Below, piece by piece: positions 8,533 to 17,329 of a DNA stretch of 39,778 bases. Position numbers and translations under genes: made by a program. The first letter of the stretch is position 1, and each line of letters starts with the position of its first letter. Source of the DNA: Candidatus Thorarchaeota archaeon MP8T_1 (GTDB taxonomy: Archaea > Asgardarchaeota > Thorarchaeia > Thorarchaeales > Thorarchaeaceae). The stretch covers positions 1 through 39,778 of the forward strand of contig PJER01000031.1 of assembly GCA_002825465.1 (NCBI GenBank). Reading direction: 5' to 3'. The notes under the pieces were generated by a model. The model saw only the letters and a list, made by a program, of their open reading frames with translations, made no database searches and was not told where the DNA came from.

Positions 8533-8899
8533 ACTCGATTCCTAGTCTTGCAGCTATTTTTACTAGTATGAAAACTACAAATGCTACTATGATGAAAGTT
8601 ATCAAACTATCAAGAATAGGACCACCATTTAGAATGTATGTTGGCTCTAATGGAGTTGGTTCAATAGGTGGATATACAATTGCAACCAAAGGCATGATGA
8701 AGCTATTCACCAAGGCTTGTACAACATAACCAATGTACACAGCCAAGATGAACGCTACAGCAAGGCCGAGGACTTTGTATTGTGCAATAAATGCTTTAAA
8801 TTCATTGACAATTCCTTTTGGTGGTGCAGGTTTTGGTGGAGGAGTCAGTAGTTTTCTGATCTCTCTAAGTTCTTCTAACATTTCAGTATCTGTTGACAT
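8531..8899 (-). CDS. mscL: MscL-like large-conductance mechanosensitive channel
   Basis: A 122-residue membrane protein with the MscL layout: amphipathic 'FKAFIAQYKVLGLAVAF' leading into transmembrane helix 1 (about 43-70, ending 'VNSFIMPLVA'), a periplasmic-type loop rich in Pro, and helix 2 (about 95-116, 'ITFIIVAFVVFILVK'). MscL releases osmolytes when membrane tension rises after hypo-osmotic shock. Two oddities stand out. A ~30-residue extension precedes the N-terminal helix ('EMLEELREIRKLLTPPPKP', probably a short coil plus Pro linker), and the usual C-terminal helical bundle is almost missing. The start is ATG 8899 because GGGGTGAT sits 3 bases upstream; an upstream TTG frame extension has no such site. 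Confidence 0.83.
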   Translation of the reverse strand: MSTDTEMLEELREIRKLLTPPPKPAPPKGIVNEFKAFIAQYKVLGLAVAFILAVYIGYVVQALVNSFIMPLVAIVYPPIEPTPLEPTYILNGGPILDSLITFIIVAFVVFILVKIAARLGIE

Positions 8900-9000
8900 A
8901 GAATCACCCCTAATGGTAGTTAGATACCTAAGTTGAACAGGGATAAGATTCTTTCTCAATATGGCTACAATTGATAAGCCAGCATTGCACTATTGAATCT

Positions 9001-9621
9001 ATGAGTTTCTGGTTCGTTCTTTCAATGCTTGGGATAATTGCAGTGGTCCCCATTCATTTCATATCAGTAGAGCATGGAAAACTCGAGCAAAAATACGGGG
9101 TGGAAAAGGGAAAGAAAATCGGATCTGTTCTAGGCATGATTTCAGGATGGGGAATCTTCATCTTCCTATTTGGAATTTGGATCTCGCCACAACCACTTTT
9201 CATCATTCCAATACTTCAGGAGTATATCTTTATTATTCCCCTATTCGGACTTCTGACTTTACAAATTCCTCTAATCCATCTAATACTGGGAGTCATAATA
9301 CTTATTCCTGGTGCTTGGCTTGGTATTAAGGGGGTCTCTGATATTGGACTTGAAGCAGCAGAAACCCATAGATCTGAAAGAATAATCAGTACAGGGATAT
9401 ATTCACACATTAGGCACCCTCAATATTTTGGTGCAATGTTATCTCATCTTGGAATGACACTCGTTTTCTCAGGCTTTCACTCATTACTGGTAACTCCACT
9501 TGTAATTATAATCAATTATGTCCTCTGCTGGAAAGAGGAGAAAGAACTTGTGAAGGAATTTGGAGATGAATATGAATCGTATCGAAGGTCAGTCCCAATG
9601 TTCATCCCAAGATGGAGATAA
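9001..9621 (+). CDS. Isoprenylcysteine carboxyl methyltransferase / PEMT-like methyltransferase
   Basis: A 206-residue membrane protein with about five membrane segments and the C-terminal SAM-binding signature of the ICMT/PEMT family: 'GIYSHIRHPQYFG' and 'EEKELVKEFGDEYESYRRSVPMFIPRW'. Characterised members methylate prenylated protein C-termini or phospholipid head groups using S-adenosylmethionine. The archaeal substrate is not known from sequence. ATG at 9001 is preferred; an in-frame TTG at 8971 gives ten extra residues with no ribosome-binding site. It is divergent from mscL. Confidence 0.85.
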   Translation: MSFWFVLSMLGIIAVVPIHFISVEHGKLEQKYGVEKGKKIGSVLGMISGWGIFIFLFGIWISPQPLFIIPILQEYIFIIPLFGLLTLQIPLIHLILGVIILIPGAWLGIKGVSDIGLEAAETHRSERIISTGIYSHIRHPQYFGAMLSHLGMTLVFSGFHSLLVTPLVIIINYVLCWKEEKELVKEFGDEYESYRRSVPMFIPRWR

Positions 9622-9748
9622 CACACAAACAAGAGTAATAACACGAAAAACAACAAAATAATGCAACTTGAGCAGTTTAGCTAACAGTTCCAGAGTGTGT
9701 ACTCCGCAATCAAAAGATGTACGCCAATAAATATTCGAGGGATTCACA

Positions 9749-12700
9749 ATGCAAAATAAGAAACATGTACTTGCGTTCTTACTTCTTATTCCTATGATGA
9801 TTGGACTTGCTATTCTCCCAACATCGTTTTCAGGTGACTCCATAGAAAGCAATAGCACAAGTATGTCAAACAAAAGTGACACGAATCTTGACGGGACGGG
9901 TGCTAATAATCCCTTCACGCCTTCACAAGACACCCTCGAAGGTATTCTGAATCCTAATTCGATGACTCAGAGAGGAAAACAAGCAACAGGTGTATTTAGA
10001 GCTAGAACGGACTCTGGAAAGAATGCTGAACAGAACATCACTATCGATGAATCGAAAGACTGGGAAATATCAAGAGCGGATGTAGAAGTCACAAATCTAA
10101 GAAAGCTCTATGCAGTTAATGGAACCTTTGATGATGAAGTGAGTCCTTGGACAAGTTCAACATATGATCCAAGTGGTGGATTACAGACTCAATCAGCGGT
10201 CTGGAATAGTACTGAAGGATATGTGACTTGTGTTAACTATGGAGAATATACTCATTATAATAATAAAGATGATACCTACACTCATCATCTTGATACACTT
10301 CTTTTATGGGAACAGACCGTTGTAAATTCACCTCAGACAAATAATTTCAGTCTTAGTTTTAGATACAGATATGTTTCAGGACCAGTCGATCTCGAGCCAT
10401 ATGACTTCAGTGGTGATGTGGAATTACGTATCTTTGTACATACTGATATCTATTTCATGAGTATTGCCACTGGTGATTTGAGAAATGTTTGGTATTCAGT
10501 CACAGATTATCCAATTGATCTGGTAGGAGCTCCGGGAAGTTTCACAGTTGGAATTGGCATCTATGTCAGATATGATGACATAATTCTGACTGAGAATGGA
10601 GATTATGATAATGATGGAAATCCCGATGGACTTGTAAATGCAGAAAAAATTGAAGTCAATCTTGATGACTTTGAATTCAAAAGCCAGACACCGTTGGCAT
10701 ATGATAGTGTTAATCTTACATTTAATGCAGGAGGTTTATCGAATTCAATTACTGGGCCTACCGGAGGGACTGGAACCTCGACTATTACTAATCCATCAAT
10801 GTGGAGTGTAGATCCCCTTACAGTAGAAGTGACTGCTGATAGTGCCGTAACCTTCGACTATTTTGTCACAACGTACTTCCAAAAATCTGTCAATACCTCA
10901 TGGACTACGGATTTAGCTAAACATGGAGTTGTTTATTCAATTGATGTTGGACAAAGTGCATTCCTCGAGTCCTACACCTACATTACAACATCATCGGTAT
11001 ACGAGAATCTTACACTTGAGATAGACTTTCCTTCAGATTGGGATAATACGACCATTCTCGATCCGCTTCAAAATGATATCACAGGATTATGTACAGTTTC
11101 TACAGGTAGCATCTTTATACCAAACAGCCTCTTTGACCGAGTAGGTTGGTGGAAAATTACTCATCAAGCATATAATTATGCAAAGAATATCTCAATTCAA
11201 ATCTATGATAATATTACAGAGAGTTGGACTGAAAGTTATCTATTTAGAACTGGTAATTTGACAAGAACTCAGATAGAGATTGGTACTGCAACCCTTACTC
11301 CAACCAGCGGAAGTCCTGTTCAGATTAATTATGTACTCCCGAACGGAACCATATGGGCATCAGATTCAATCTCAACTATCATCAACGGATATGCAAATAG
11401 CTCATCGCTAACCTTTGGAGGAAGCAACACATCTGCCGGAGAATGGGAAGTCCAGCTGTATTGGAACAATGGCACTGAGATTGCTTATGGATTTGATACA
11501 TTCGATTTGTATCACCAAGCATCTGCGACAGTGAAATATCCAATGATTGAAACAGATTGGGGAATAGTTCTTTCAAATCAGATTACACTAATAGATGCAG
11601 ACACAGGACATTACTTACTCGATGACAGTGTCTCAATTACTGCAAATTGGTCAGATACTACAGTAGAATTCACACAGAATTTTGCTAAGAATTGGTGGCA
11701 AGGAGAATTTGATACAGAACTACTGGAGAATGGTGCGTTTACAGTTGTGGTAGATATCTCACGTCCTTATTTTGATCCCATAACCACTCAATTCACAGTC
11801 GTATCAATTTTCGAAACAAATCTAGCTATTCTGAATGCTGGTACTATCCCTATTGATGGCGGGTTAAATGAAATTTTTACTGTTCAATTGAACTATGAAC
11901 TTCTGAATGGTAGTGGGATAATAGGAGCCAGTCCTTCACTATTCTTCACTGGAACTGATAACGGACTTTCATGGAGTAATTTCACTGATAATAAAGATGG
12001 TACCTATACAATGGATATAGTTTGTAATGTATCAGACACTTATGGAATAACAATAACTCTATCAAAGCCATATTATTACAACTCATCAGATTCGTTCACT
12101 TTGATTATTGGTGAAACAGGAACGGAACTAGAACTAATAAACGGCACAGCAGATTTTGTTTCATTTGAAGAATCTTATCGTCTTGTGGTACAGTATAGAA
12201 ATAGCACAGGGCAAGGATTACAAGATGCTAATCTTCAAGTAATCACTACAACTCCCTCAACAGGGCTTGTATATTCTAATTTCACGTATATTGACAATGG
12301 GTACTATGAAATTACTCTCACACCAAGTACTGCAGGAACCTTCTCCATTTTTCTGAGGGCAAGCCTTGTTAATCATGAAACACAATTTGTTACATTTACA
12401 CTTACTGCAAATACAATTCCAACAATTCTTACACCACTAACTTCAGAGAAAACTGTGGCAATCAATCAGACATTTACACTGCAGCTAAGATTTCTGGAAG
12501 AAGAGGACTTGAATCCAATTATTGGAGCACAGATCACTTTAGTTAATCCCCCAGCGGGATTGTTATACTCAAACGTGACATATCACGGAAGTGGATTGTA
12601 TAACATTACACTCCAGTCGTTCGAGATTATGACATATGACCTGCTCTTCAGAGCATACAAAAACAACTATCAAATCTCAAGTGCAGGATTCACTTTTGTT

Positions 12701-13489
12701 GTCACAGAAATTCAAACCACACTACACTTTGAAGGTGATGTTTCATCAACCACAGTTGAGTTTGCTGAACCATATGAGCTGATAGTTTACTTTGATAGAA
12801 CAGATTCCATCGAGGCAATTCAGGGAGCTAATATAACAGTATATCCGGTTATTGCCGAACTTGACATCAAAATAGAACCACACATTGGTTACTACGTTGT
12901 TACAATTAGAGGAAATGACATCGGTTCATGGACTATCACAGTCATTGCAGAAAAGGAGAACTATCGTTCAGCCACAAAATCATTCTTTATCGAGATAGAA
13001 GGGATAGACACTACCTTAGAAGGCGCAAATCCCCTAGAAACACTCCTTATAGGTAGGTCCTACAATTTCACGTTCAACTACATATTTGAAACCAACAATA
13101 GTGAGATTAGAGGAGCAACTATTAGTGCATTTGGAGCAGGAGCAGATTGGGTGTCTTATGTTGAACAAGGTTCTGGAACGTACACTGTTACTCTGACTCC
13201 ACAAGAACTAGGACAACATATTGTAACGCTTGTCTTTGAAAGACTAGGATTTGCATCATCAACGTTCCGACTTACATTCAATGTCGGAAAGGTGCCACTC
13301 TTGGTGGAGATTATTCAGGGGCATATAGCTCTAGAAAGCACTCCATCGATAGTAGTGGTAAGGGTGACTGAAGCAGATACGGGTCAGAGGGTATCTGGAA
13401 TTCAAGTTTTCTGCTATATCGTTGATCCAAATGGAGCATCTAGCAGTTCTATATCTATGGAAAGAAACCAGTACTGCTGGAGAATATAG
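9749..13489 (+). CDS. Giant surface protein, ectodomain part (frameshifted)
   Basis: A 1246-residue reading frame with a signal peptide (residues ~5-27, 'HVLAFLLLIPMMIGLAILP') and then extracellular sequence rich in Asn-X-Ser/Thr. Residues ~115-310 look like a jelly-roll carbohydrate-binding domain and contain a DxDxDG-type calcium motif ('DYDNDGNPDG', near 285). From ~688 to the end come six ~100-residue Ig-like repeats starting near 688, 791, 888, 988, 1086 and 1181. Each opens with a 'T-x-L' strand and contains 'GxYxITL...G-x-Y/F-x-x-x-x-x-A'. The last repeat breaks off: the frame runs into a stop at 13487, while the natural continuation is in the +1 frame. The real protein therefore probably runs to 14417 (about 1555 residues). 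No enzyme motif is seen. Confidence 0.8.
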   Translation: MQNKKHVLAFLLLIPMMIGLAILPTSFSGDSIESNSTSMSNKSDTNLDGTGANNPFTPSQDTLEGILNPNSMTQRGKQATGVFRARTDSGKNAEQNITIDESKDWEISRADVEVTNLRKLYAVNGTFDDEVSPWTSSTYDPSGGLQTQSAVWNSTEGYVTCVNYGEYTHYNNKDDTYTHHLDTLLLWEQTVVNSPQTNNFSLSFRYRYVSGPVDLEPYDFSGDVELRIFVHTDIYFMSIATGDLRNVWYSVTDYPIDLVGAPGSFTVGIGIYVRYDDIILTENGDYDNDGNPDGLVNAEKIEVNLDDFEFKSQTPLAYDSVNLTFNAGGLSNSITGPTGGTGTSTITNPSMWSVDPLTVEVTADSAVTFDYFVTTYFQKSVNTSWTTDLAKHGVVYSIDVGQSAFLESYTYITTSSVYENLTLEIDFPSDWDNTTILDPLQNDITGLCTVSTGSIFIPNSLFDRVGWWKITHQAYNYAKNISIQIYDNITESWTESYLFRTGNLTRTQIEIGTATLTPTSGSPVQINYVLPNGTIWASDSISTIINGYANSSSLTFGGSNTSAGEWEVQLYWNNGTEIAYGFDTFDLYHQASATVKYPMIETDWGIVLSNQITLIDADTGHYLLDDSVSITANWSDTTVEFTQNFAKNWWQGEFDTELLENGAFTVVVDISRPYFDPITTQFTVVSIFETNLAILNAGTIPIDGGLNEIFTVQLNYELLNGSGIIGASPSLFFTGTDNGLSWSNFTDNKDGTYTMDIVCNVSDTYGITITLSKPYYYNSSDSFTLIIGETGTELELINGTADFVSFEESYRLVVQYRNSTGQGLQDANLQVITTTPSTGLVYSNFTYIDNGYYEITLTPSTAGTFSIFLRASLVNHETQFVTFTLTANTIPTILTPLTSEKTVAINQTFTLQLRFLEEEDLNPIIGAQITLVNPPAGLLYSNVTYHGSGLYNITLQSFEIMTYDLLFRAYKNNYQISSAGFTFVVTEIQTTLHFEGDVSSTTVEFAEPYELIVYFDRTDSIEAIQGANITVYPVIAELDIKIEPHIGYYVVTIRGNDIGSWTITVIAEKENYRSATKSFFIEIEGIDTTLEGANPLETLLIGRSYNFTFNYIFETNNSEIRGATISAFGAGADWVSYVEQGSGTYTVTLTPQELGQHIVTLVFERLGFASSTFRLTFNVGKVPLLVEIIQGHIALESTPSIVVVRVTEADTGQRVSGIQVFCYIVDPNGASSSSISMERNQYCWRI

Positions 13490-14417
13490 TGCGACTATTA
13501 CAATGCCAATTGCTGAAGGCACATATAAAATCCTAATATCGTGTGAGGCTACCAATTATGTCCTCTCCTCAGCATATTCGATTAATCTTCAACCTGAGAG
13601 GAGTATCACCTCAATGATATGGATAACCACAACAAGGTATTATCCATTCCTTATTGCACTCGTATTTGTTGGATTTGGATTAGTATATCGACGTTCATCA
13701 AGAAAGAAACGAATTCGTGAAAACAAGGAAACTTTAGCAATCAAGAGACGTTTTGATGATATTAGAAGTCTACTTGGTGTAATTGTCCTTCACAAAGATA
13801 GTGGTTTACCAGTCTATTCCAAGATTCTAAGAGCGGGACTCGAGGAGACTGTAATTTCCGCCTTTATCACGGCAATCACTAGTTTCCGTGGAGAATTTGA
13901 TATCGAAACTACCTCTGAAGAATGGGGATTGATACCTATCTCTGATATCGTGCGAGTGATTTCAACGAACAAATTGGTCTGTGCATTCATTACCACAGGA
14001 AATCCATCTCCCGAACAACGTGAGAGGATGATCCAGTTCGCGAAACAAGTTGGATTCATCTTTGACGAAACAATGGAGGATGTTCCGGTGGTTGTTCTCG
14101 ATCGTCATACGACTGCACAATTCGATACATTGTTCGAAGACTTACTTGACGGTCAACTACTCAGGACATTCAAGCTAGATGAAACAAAGAAGTTTCCAAC
14201 AACAAGCTGTGCAAATGAGCGAATTGCTAGAAAACACGGCGAGGAGTTCAAACTTGAAGAGCTTGCATCAGAGATTGCAAGTTGTGGTCTTGAAGAAGGC
14301 CGCGTCTACAAAGCAATCATGGTGGCATTGGAGAATCATTTCCTAGTTACTACAGATGATTCACCTTTTGCAACGGAGCTACTCCGAGCTTCGGATATTG
14401 TAGAAGAAGAAGGATAA
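13422..14417 (+). CDS. Giant surface protein, membrane span and cytosolic longin/roadblock-like domain (frameshifted 3' part)
   Basis: The frame is open from before 13422. The first ~15 residues are unlike protein, and from 'ETSTAGEYSATITMP' onward it completes the Ig-like repeat begun in the upstream frame. It continues with a transmembrane helix (residues ~72-90), a stop-transfer cluster 'RRSSRKKRIR', a cytosolic alpha/beta domain (~115-250, 'LLGVIVLHKDSGLPVYSK...GEFD...VRVISTNKLVCAFI') and a helical C-terminal region (~260-331, 'ELASEIASCGLEEGRVYKAIM') resembling a small winged helix. The alpha/beta domain has the strand/helix order of longin or roadblock-type domains, from pattern recognition only. 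Together with the upstream part it makes a type I receptor-like protein. Independent translation from 13422 is unlikely: there is no ribosome-binding site or signal peptide. Confidence 0.72.
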   Translation: MIQMEHLAVLYLWKETSTAGEYSATITMPIAEGTYKILISCEATNYVLSSAYSINLQPERSITSMIWITTTRYYPFLIALVFVGFGLVYRRSSRKKRIRENKETLAIKRRFDDIRSLLGVIVLHKDSGLPVYSKILRAGLEETVISAFITAITSFRGEFDIETTSEEWGLIPISDIVRVISTNKLVCAFITTGNPSPEQRERMIQFAKQVGFIFDETMEDVPVVVLDRHTTAQFDTLFEDLLDGQLLRTFKLDETKKFPTTSCANERIARKHGEEFKLEELASEIASCGLEEGRVYKAIMVALENHFLVTTDDSPFATELLRASDIVEEEG

Positions 14418-14452
14418 AAAAAACGAGTAGGTGAGAGATTCAATCTCTCACC
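14416..14452. terminator. Terminator between convergent genes
   Basis: An 11-bp inverted repeat (GGTGAGAGATT at 14430-14440, partner at 14442-14452) in practice forms an 8-bp stem. Reading on the minus strand, it is followed within 6 bases by eight T (A run 14416-14423). It therefore best serves the TspO-related gene, and it also lies just after the surface-protein stop. Confidence 0.7.
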
Positions 14453-14461
14453 ATTCATGTA

Positions 14462-15268
14462 TCAATTTTTGACAGAATAATAATCTAGTAGATTCTTTTT
14501 CTTTACTAATGGAATGACGATGATTGCAATCAGTGTGGCAATTGCAACTATCAATGCAGTCCAGTAGATGAGAGGAATGACCTCAATGGTTGTCCATTTT
14601 GCATAGATACCAATAGCAGCCCATATTACTACTAGAGCATATGCAATGTCCTTTCGCATGACAAGCATGATGATAGCAAGTAAGAGAGCAACCACAAGGA
14701 CTAGAGCTGTCCAGAGATACTGCATGTCTAGAGGAATTGTAAGAAATGTATTGAGGACTGATGCAGTATTAGCTATTGTAGCAACGGATACCCAACCAAC
14801 AAAGACACTGATTGGTAAGTGAACTGCTAGTTTTTCATTGCGTGGTACTTCCTTTACGCCTATCTCTAATCTGACGTAAGTGTAGAGAAGAGATATCAAT
14901 AGACCTAGAATTAATGGCTCTGTCAAGAGGAGTAGGATTGGTGTACTTACTGCAAAGTGAAATGCGACCAACCATGTTACGTTGAAGATACCTGCAAACA
15001 GGTAAAAGTAACCGAGTTTACCTAAATAGTCTGCTTCGACTTGATTCGATCTTGCTTGATAGACAAGGAAGACAAACTGTAGAGCATAGATAATTCCCCA
15101 GATTGAAAAGACATATCCAGCAGGAGTAAAGTAGCTGAAGAACGTATCAGCTGCCTCGCCTGTAGTCACTCCACCAAATTGGATAATATTGGCTAAGGAG
15201 TTCATAGCTATTGTAATGATGATAGCTAGTGCATTTATGATTTGGAATTTCTTGTAATTAGTTGTCAT
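14462..15268 (-). CDS. TspO/MBR-related (tryptophan-rich sensory protein-like) membrane protein
   Basis: A 268-residue membrane protein with about seven or eight hydrophobic segments. The family landmark is 'FTPAGYVFSIWGIIYALQF' near residues 47-65, the P-x-G-x-x-F-x-x-W-x-x-x-Y pattern of TspO-related proteins. 'FNVTWLVAFHF' and 'VGWVSVATIANTASVL' also fit. It is longer than the ~160-residue TspO core, like many prokaryotic proteins annotated tryptophan-rich sensory protein. The family binds porphyrins or other hydrophobic ligands, but the role here is unknown. The start is ATG at 15268, preceded by GGGGAT. Confidence 0.72.
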   Translation of the reverse strand: MTTNYKKFQIINALAIIITIAMNSLANIIQFGGVTTGEAADTFFSYFTPAGYVFSIWGIIYALQFVFLVYQARSNQVEADYLGKLGYFYLFAGIFNVTWLVAFHFAVSTPILLLLTEPLILGLLISLLYTYVRLEIGVKEVPRNEKLAVHLPISVFVGWVSVATIANTASVLNTFLTIPLDMQYLWTALVLVVALLLAIIMLVMRKDIAYALVVIWAAIGIYAKWTTIEVIPLIYWTALIVAIATLIAIIVIPLVKKKNLLDYYSVKN

Positions 15269-15361
15269 AAAAAAATCCCCACAATGAATTCTGTTAACAA
15301 TAGTTAATATAAACTTACCGTTTTCAAGGAATCCCCAGTTCTAGTCATTCTTTTTACTATT

Positions 15362-16393
15362 CTAACCAGATATTCTTCGTTTCACTATGTATCCTCCGAT
15401 AAGAAGGAGAGTAACTGTAACTGTGATATAGAGAATTGTCGGATTTTCAAATAGACTAGGTAGTCCGGTTCCATTTGTTATACTAGTTTCCGTGATCGTT
15501 GTATCTGTTGAAGAGATTCCAGATGTTGTGACAGTAGGAGCATTCCAACCCGCTAACATAGCAGTTAACCACCAGAATGCACGACCTTTCTGTTCACAGC
15601 TGGAATAGGTGGTATGTCCTGCTTCGTCACCGTTGAAGTCAGGATGTTCTGAGGGCACCTGAACTACTCCATCGCCAGGATCATAGGAGTAAGTATACTG
15701 AATTCCATTACTCCAACTATCGAGGTCTGCAAAATCAAACAATATCTTGTCATTCTCCAGACAGTATTGTCGAATCATCTCGTTGTTTTGCCACCGATTA
15801 TAACCATCACTACCCTCAGCCTGAGCATTCCCTGTCATATATATGAAAGTCAATTCAGGGTTAACAGTTTCAAGAGCAGTCATAGCATCAAGATATTCCT
15901 GAATTGCAGCAGTATCATAATAGTCCACTTGAGTACACCAAGACCATAGGGATATGGTAAATGCAGGATTTGCATCGATTACAGCTTGCGTGATTGCTCT
16001 GGCACTCTCACCTTGCCAATAAAGATCAGGCGTGATGTAAGTATGAGGACTATTTCCATCATACATACACAGTGCTCCGGCATCAGTAGGAAGTGAGAGA
16101 CTTGCTATTGATACATCAAAGGTAGCATTAGCAGACTCGAGTCGTGATAGACCGGTAGTGATTTGACCACCATGACTTGTATGAGCGTAGTGTAGCTTTA
16201 CATTGTTTTGAGCAGTATCAATATACTGTGAAGGGATAGCATCCAAATCAGTGCAGGTATGATCGATAATCAATCCACCAGGCCACGATGAAGTCGCATA
16301 CTCTTCAACTAGTATTGTGTTATTACCCGATATAATCGGTGTCAATAAGAAAAATGAAACTACTACTGTTAGTAGAATTGCGCGGCGTGACAC
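15362..16393 (-). CDS. Membrane-anchored secreted protein with HTSHG motif
   Basis: A 343-residue protein with a signal peptide (residues ~5-22), an extracellular domain of ~260 residues, a Ser/Thr-rich stalk and a C-terminal transmembrane anchor ending 'KRRISG'. The domain opens 'LIIDHTCTDLDAIPSQYI' and contains 'LHYAHTSHGGQITTGLSRL', which I know from secreted proteins of unknown function in bacteria that carry HTSHGSQ. Later segments ('ISLWSWCTQVD', 'FIYMTGNAQ', 'NDKILFDFADLDSW') look like an SGNH/GDSL-hydrolase-type alpha/beta fold, so an esterase or glycan hydrolase is plausible but unproven. I chose GTG 16393 because AGGAG lies 9 bases upstream; TTG 16402 would overlap that site. Confidence 0.68.
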   Translation of the reverse strand: MSRRAILLTVVVSFFLLTPIISGNNTILVEEYATSSWPGGLIIDHTCTDLDAIPSQYIDTAQNNVKLHYAHTSHGGQITTGLSRLESANATFDVSIASLSLPTDAGALCMYDGNSPHTYITPDLYWQGESARAITQAVIDANPAFTISLWSWCTQVDYYDTAAIQEYLDAMTALETVNPELTFIYMTGNAQAEGSDGYNRWQNNEMIRQYCLENDKILFDFADLDSWSNGIQYTYSYDPGDGVVQVPSEHPDFNGDEAGHTTYSSCEQKGRAFWWLTAMLAGWNAPTVTTSGISSTDTTITETSITNGTGLPSLFENPTILYITVTVTLLLIGGYIVKRRISG

Positions 16394-16465
16394 AAATTTC
16401 AACTCCTAACCTGATGTCTTGCTGAATTTTTCCTTGATAGAGTTTTCTCATAGAATCACCAGCGA

Positions 16466-17329
16466 ATGAACCCTAACAAACTATTCATAGAGGTATTTGA
16501 TTACACCAGAGCCATACTGGAGGTCATCCGTACGTTCATCTCTTGCTCAATTCTTGGAGGAATTTGGTCTTCTTCTTCACCTGAGAAGATACAAGCCAAT
16601 ATGATTCAATCACTCTTTAACGCCAAAAATGCGGGATATGATTCTGTAGAATTATGGTATAGCAATCTACCTAAATGGATTGGAGATACCGTGCGAGCAG
16701 TAGTGGAAGATCTATCATTAAAGGCATACTCGATTCACTTGCCAAAGTTCCTTGTATCTTTCGATGAAACACAATTCATAGACACCGTAAAATCTACATT
16801 CAACTTCATCGAAACTCTGGGAATCAAGGTTGCAGTTTTGCACCTTCCCGAACAAGATCAACTCTCAACTGAGAGATGGACAAAGCGGTACAGTGTGCTC
16901 CTAGATGAAGCAGAAAATGCCAATTGCATGCTTACATTAGAAAATGTCCCTTACATCAGAGATGTCGAACAATATATTCTAGATGAAATTCAGAAAACCA
17001 AAGACAGACAACTCGGAATCACTGTTGACATGGAATTTATGCACCTTAATGGAACTGATATGAGCTGGTTGACATCTGCATTTGGAGATCGTCTGGTCAA
17101 TATACACTTTCGCGATAGTGATGGAAATCTCTTAGGACAGGATGGGAAGAGGCATTATCTAAATCCAGGAGAAGGAATGATTGACCTGCATAATTCAGTC
17201 AAGATTTTGCACGAATCCGGTTATCGCGGTCCACTCACAATAGAGGTATCTCATCGGCAGAGTGAGAATATTGTGAGAGCAAAGCAGTATGCTGACGATT
17301 GCCTTCTTAGTCTGCAGGAACTTTCATGA
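16466..17329 (+). CDS. Sugar-phosphate isomerase/epimerase-like TIM barrel
   Basis: A 287-residue protein of the xylose isomerase-like/AP endonuclease 2 superfamily. Landmarks are 'YDSVELWY' (beta 2), 'AYSIHLPK', 'VAVLHLPE', the metal-ligand Glu in 'CMLTLENVPY', 'DMEFMHLNG', 'LVNIHFRDSDG' and the final 'PLTIEVS'. Such enzymes use a divalent metal for isomerisation, epimerisation or, in the Nfo branch, DNA cleavage; the substrate is undetermined. The ATG at 16466 gives a 22-residue N-terminal extension before the first barrel strand 'FISCSILGG'. A perfect GGAGGT (16519-16524) lies 7 bases before an in-frame ACG (16532) exactly where the barrel begins, so the true start is uncertain. It converges with the DinB gene, overlapping by 6 bases. 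Confidence 0.78.
   Translation: MNPNKLFIEVFDYTRAILEVIRTFISCSILGGIWSSSSPEKIQANMIQSLFNAKNAGYDSVELWYSNLPKWIGDTVRAVVEDLSLKAYSIHLPKFLVSFDETQFIDTVKSTFNFIETLGIKVAVLHLPEQDQLSTERWTKRYSVLLDEAENANCMLTLENVPYIRDVEQYILDEIQKTKDRQLGITVDMEFMHLNGTDMSWLTSAFGDRLVNIHFRDSDGNLLGQDGKRHYLNPGEGMIDLHNSVKILHESGYRGPLTIEVSHRQSENIVRAKQYADDCLLSLQELS

Noticed and set aside
13422..13457. Separate gene starting at ATG 13422
   Set aside because: The first codons are not protein-like, there is no ribosome-binding site or signal peptide, and the frame simply continues the Ig repeat of the upstream ORF.
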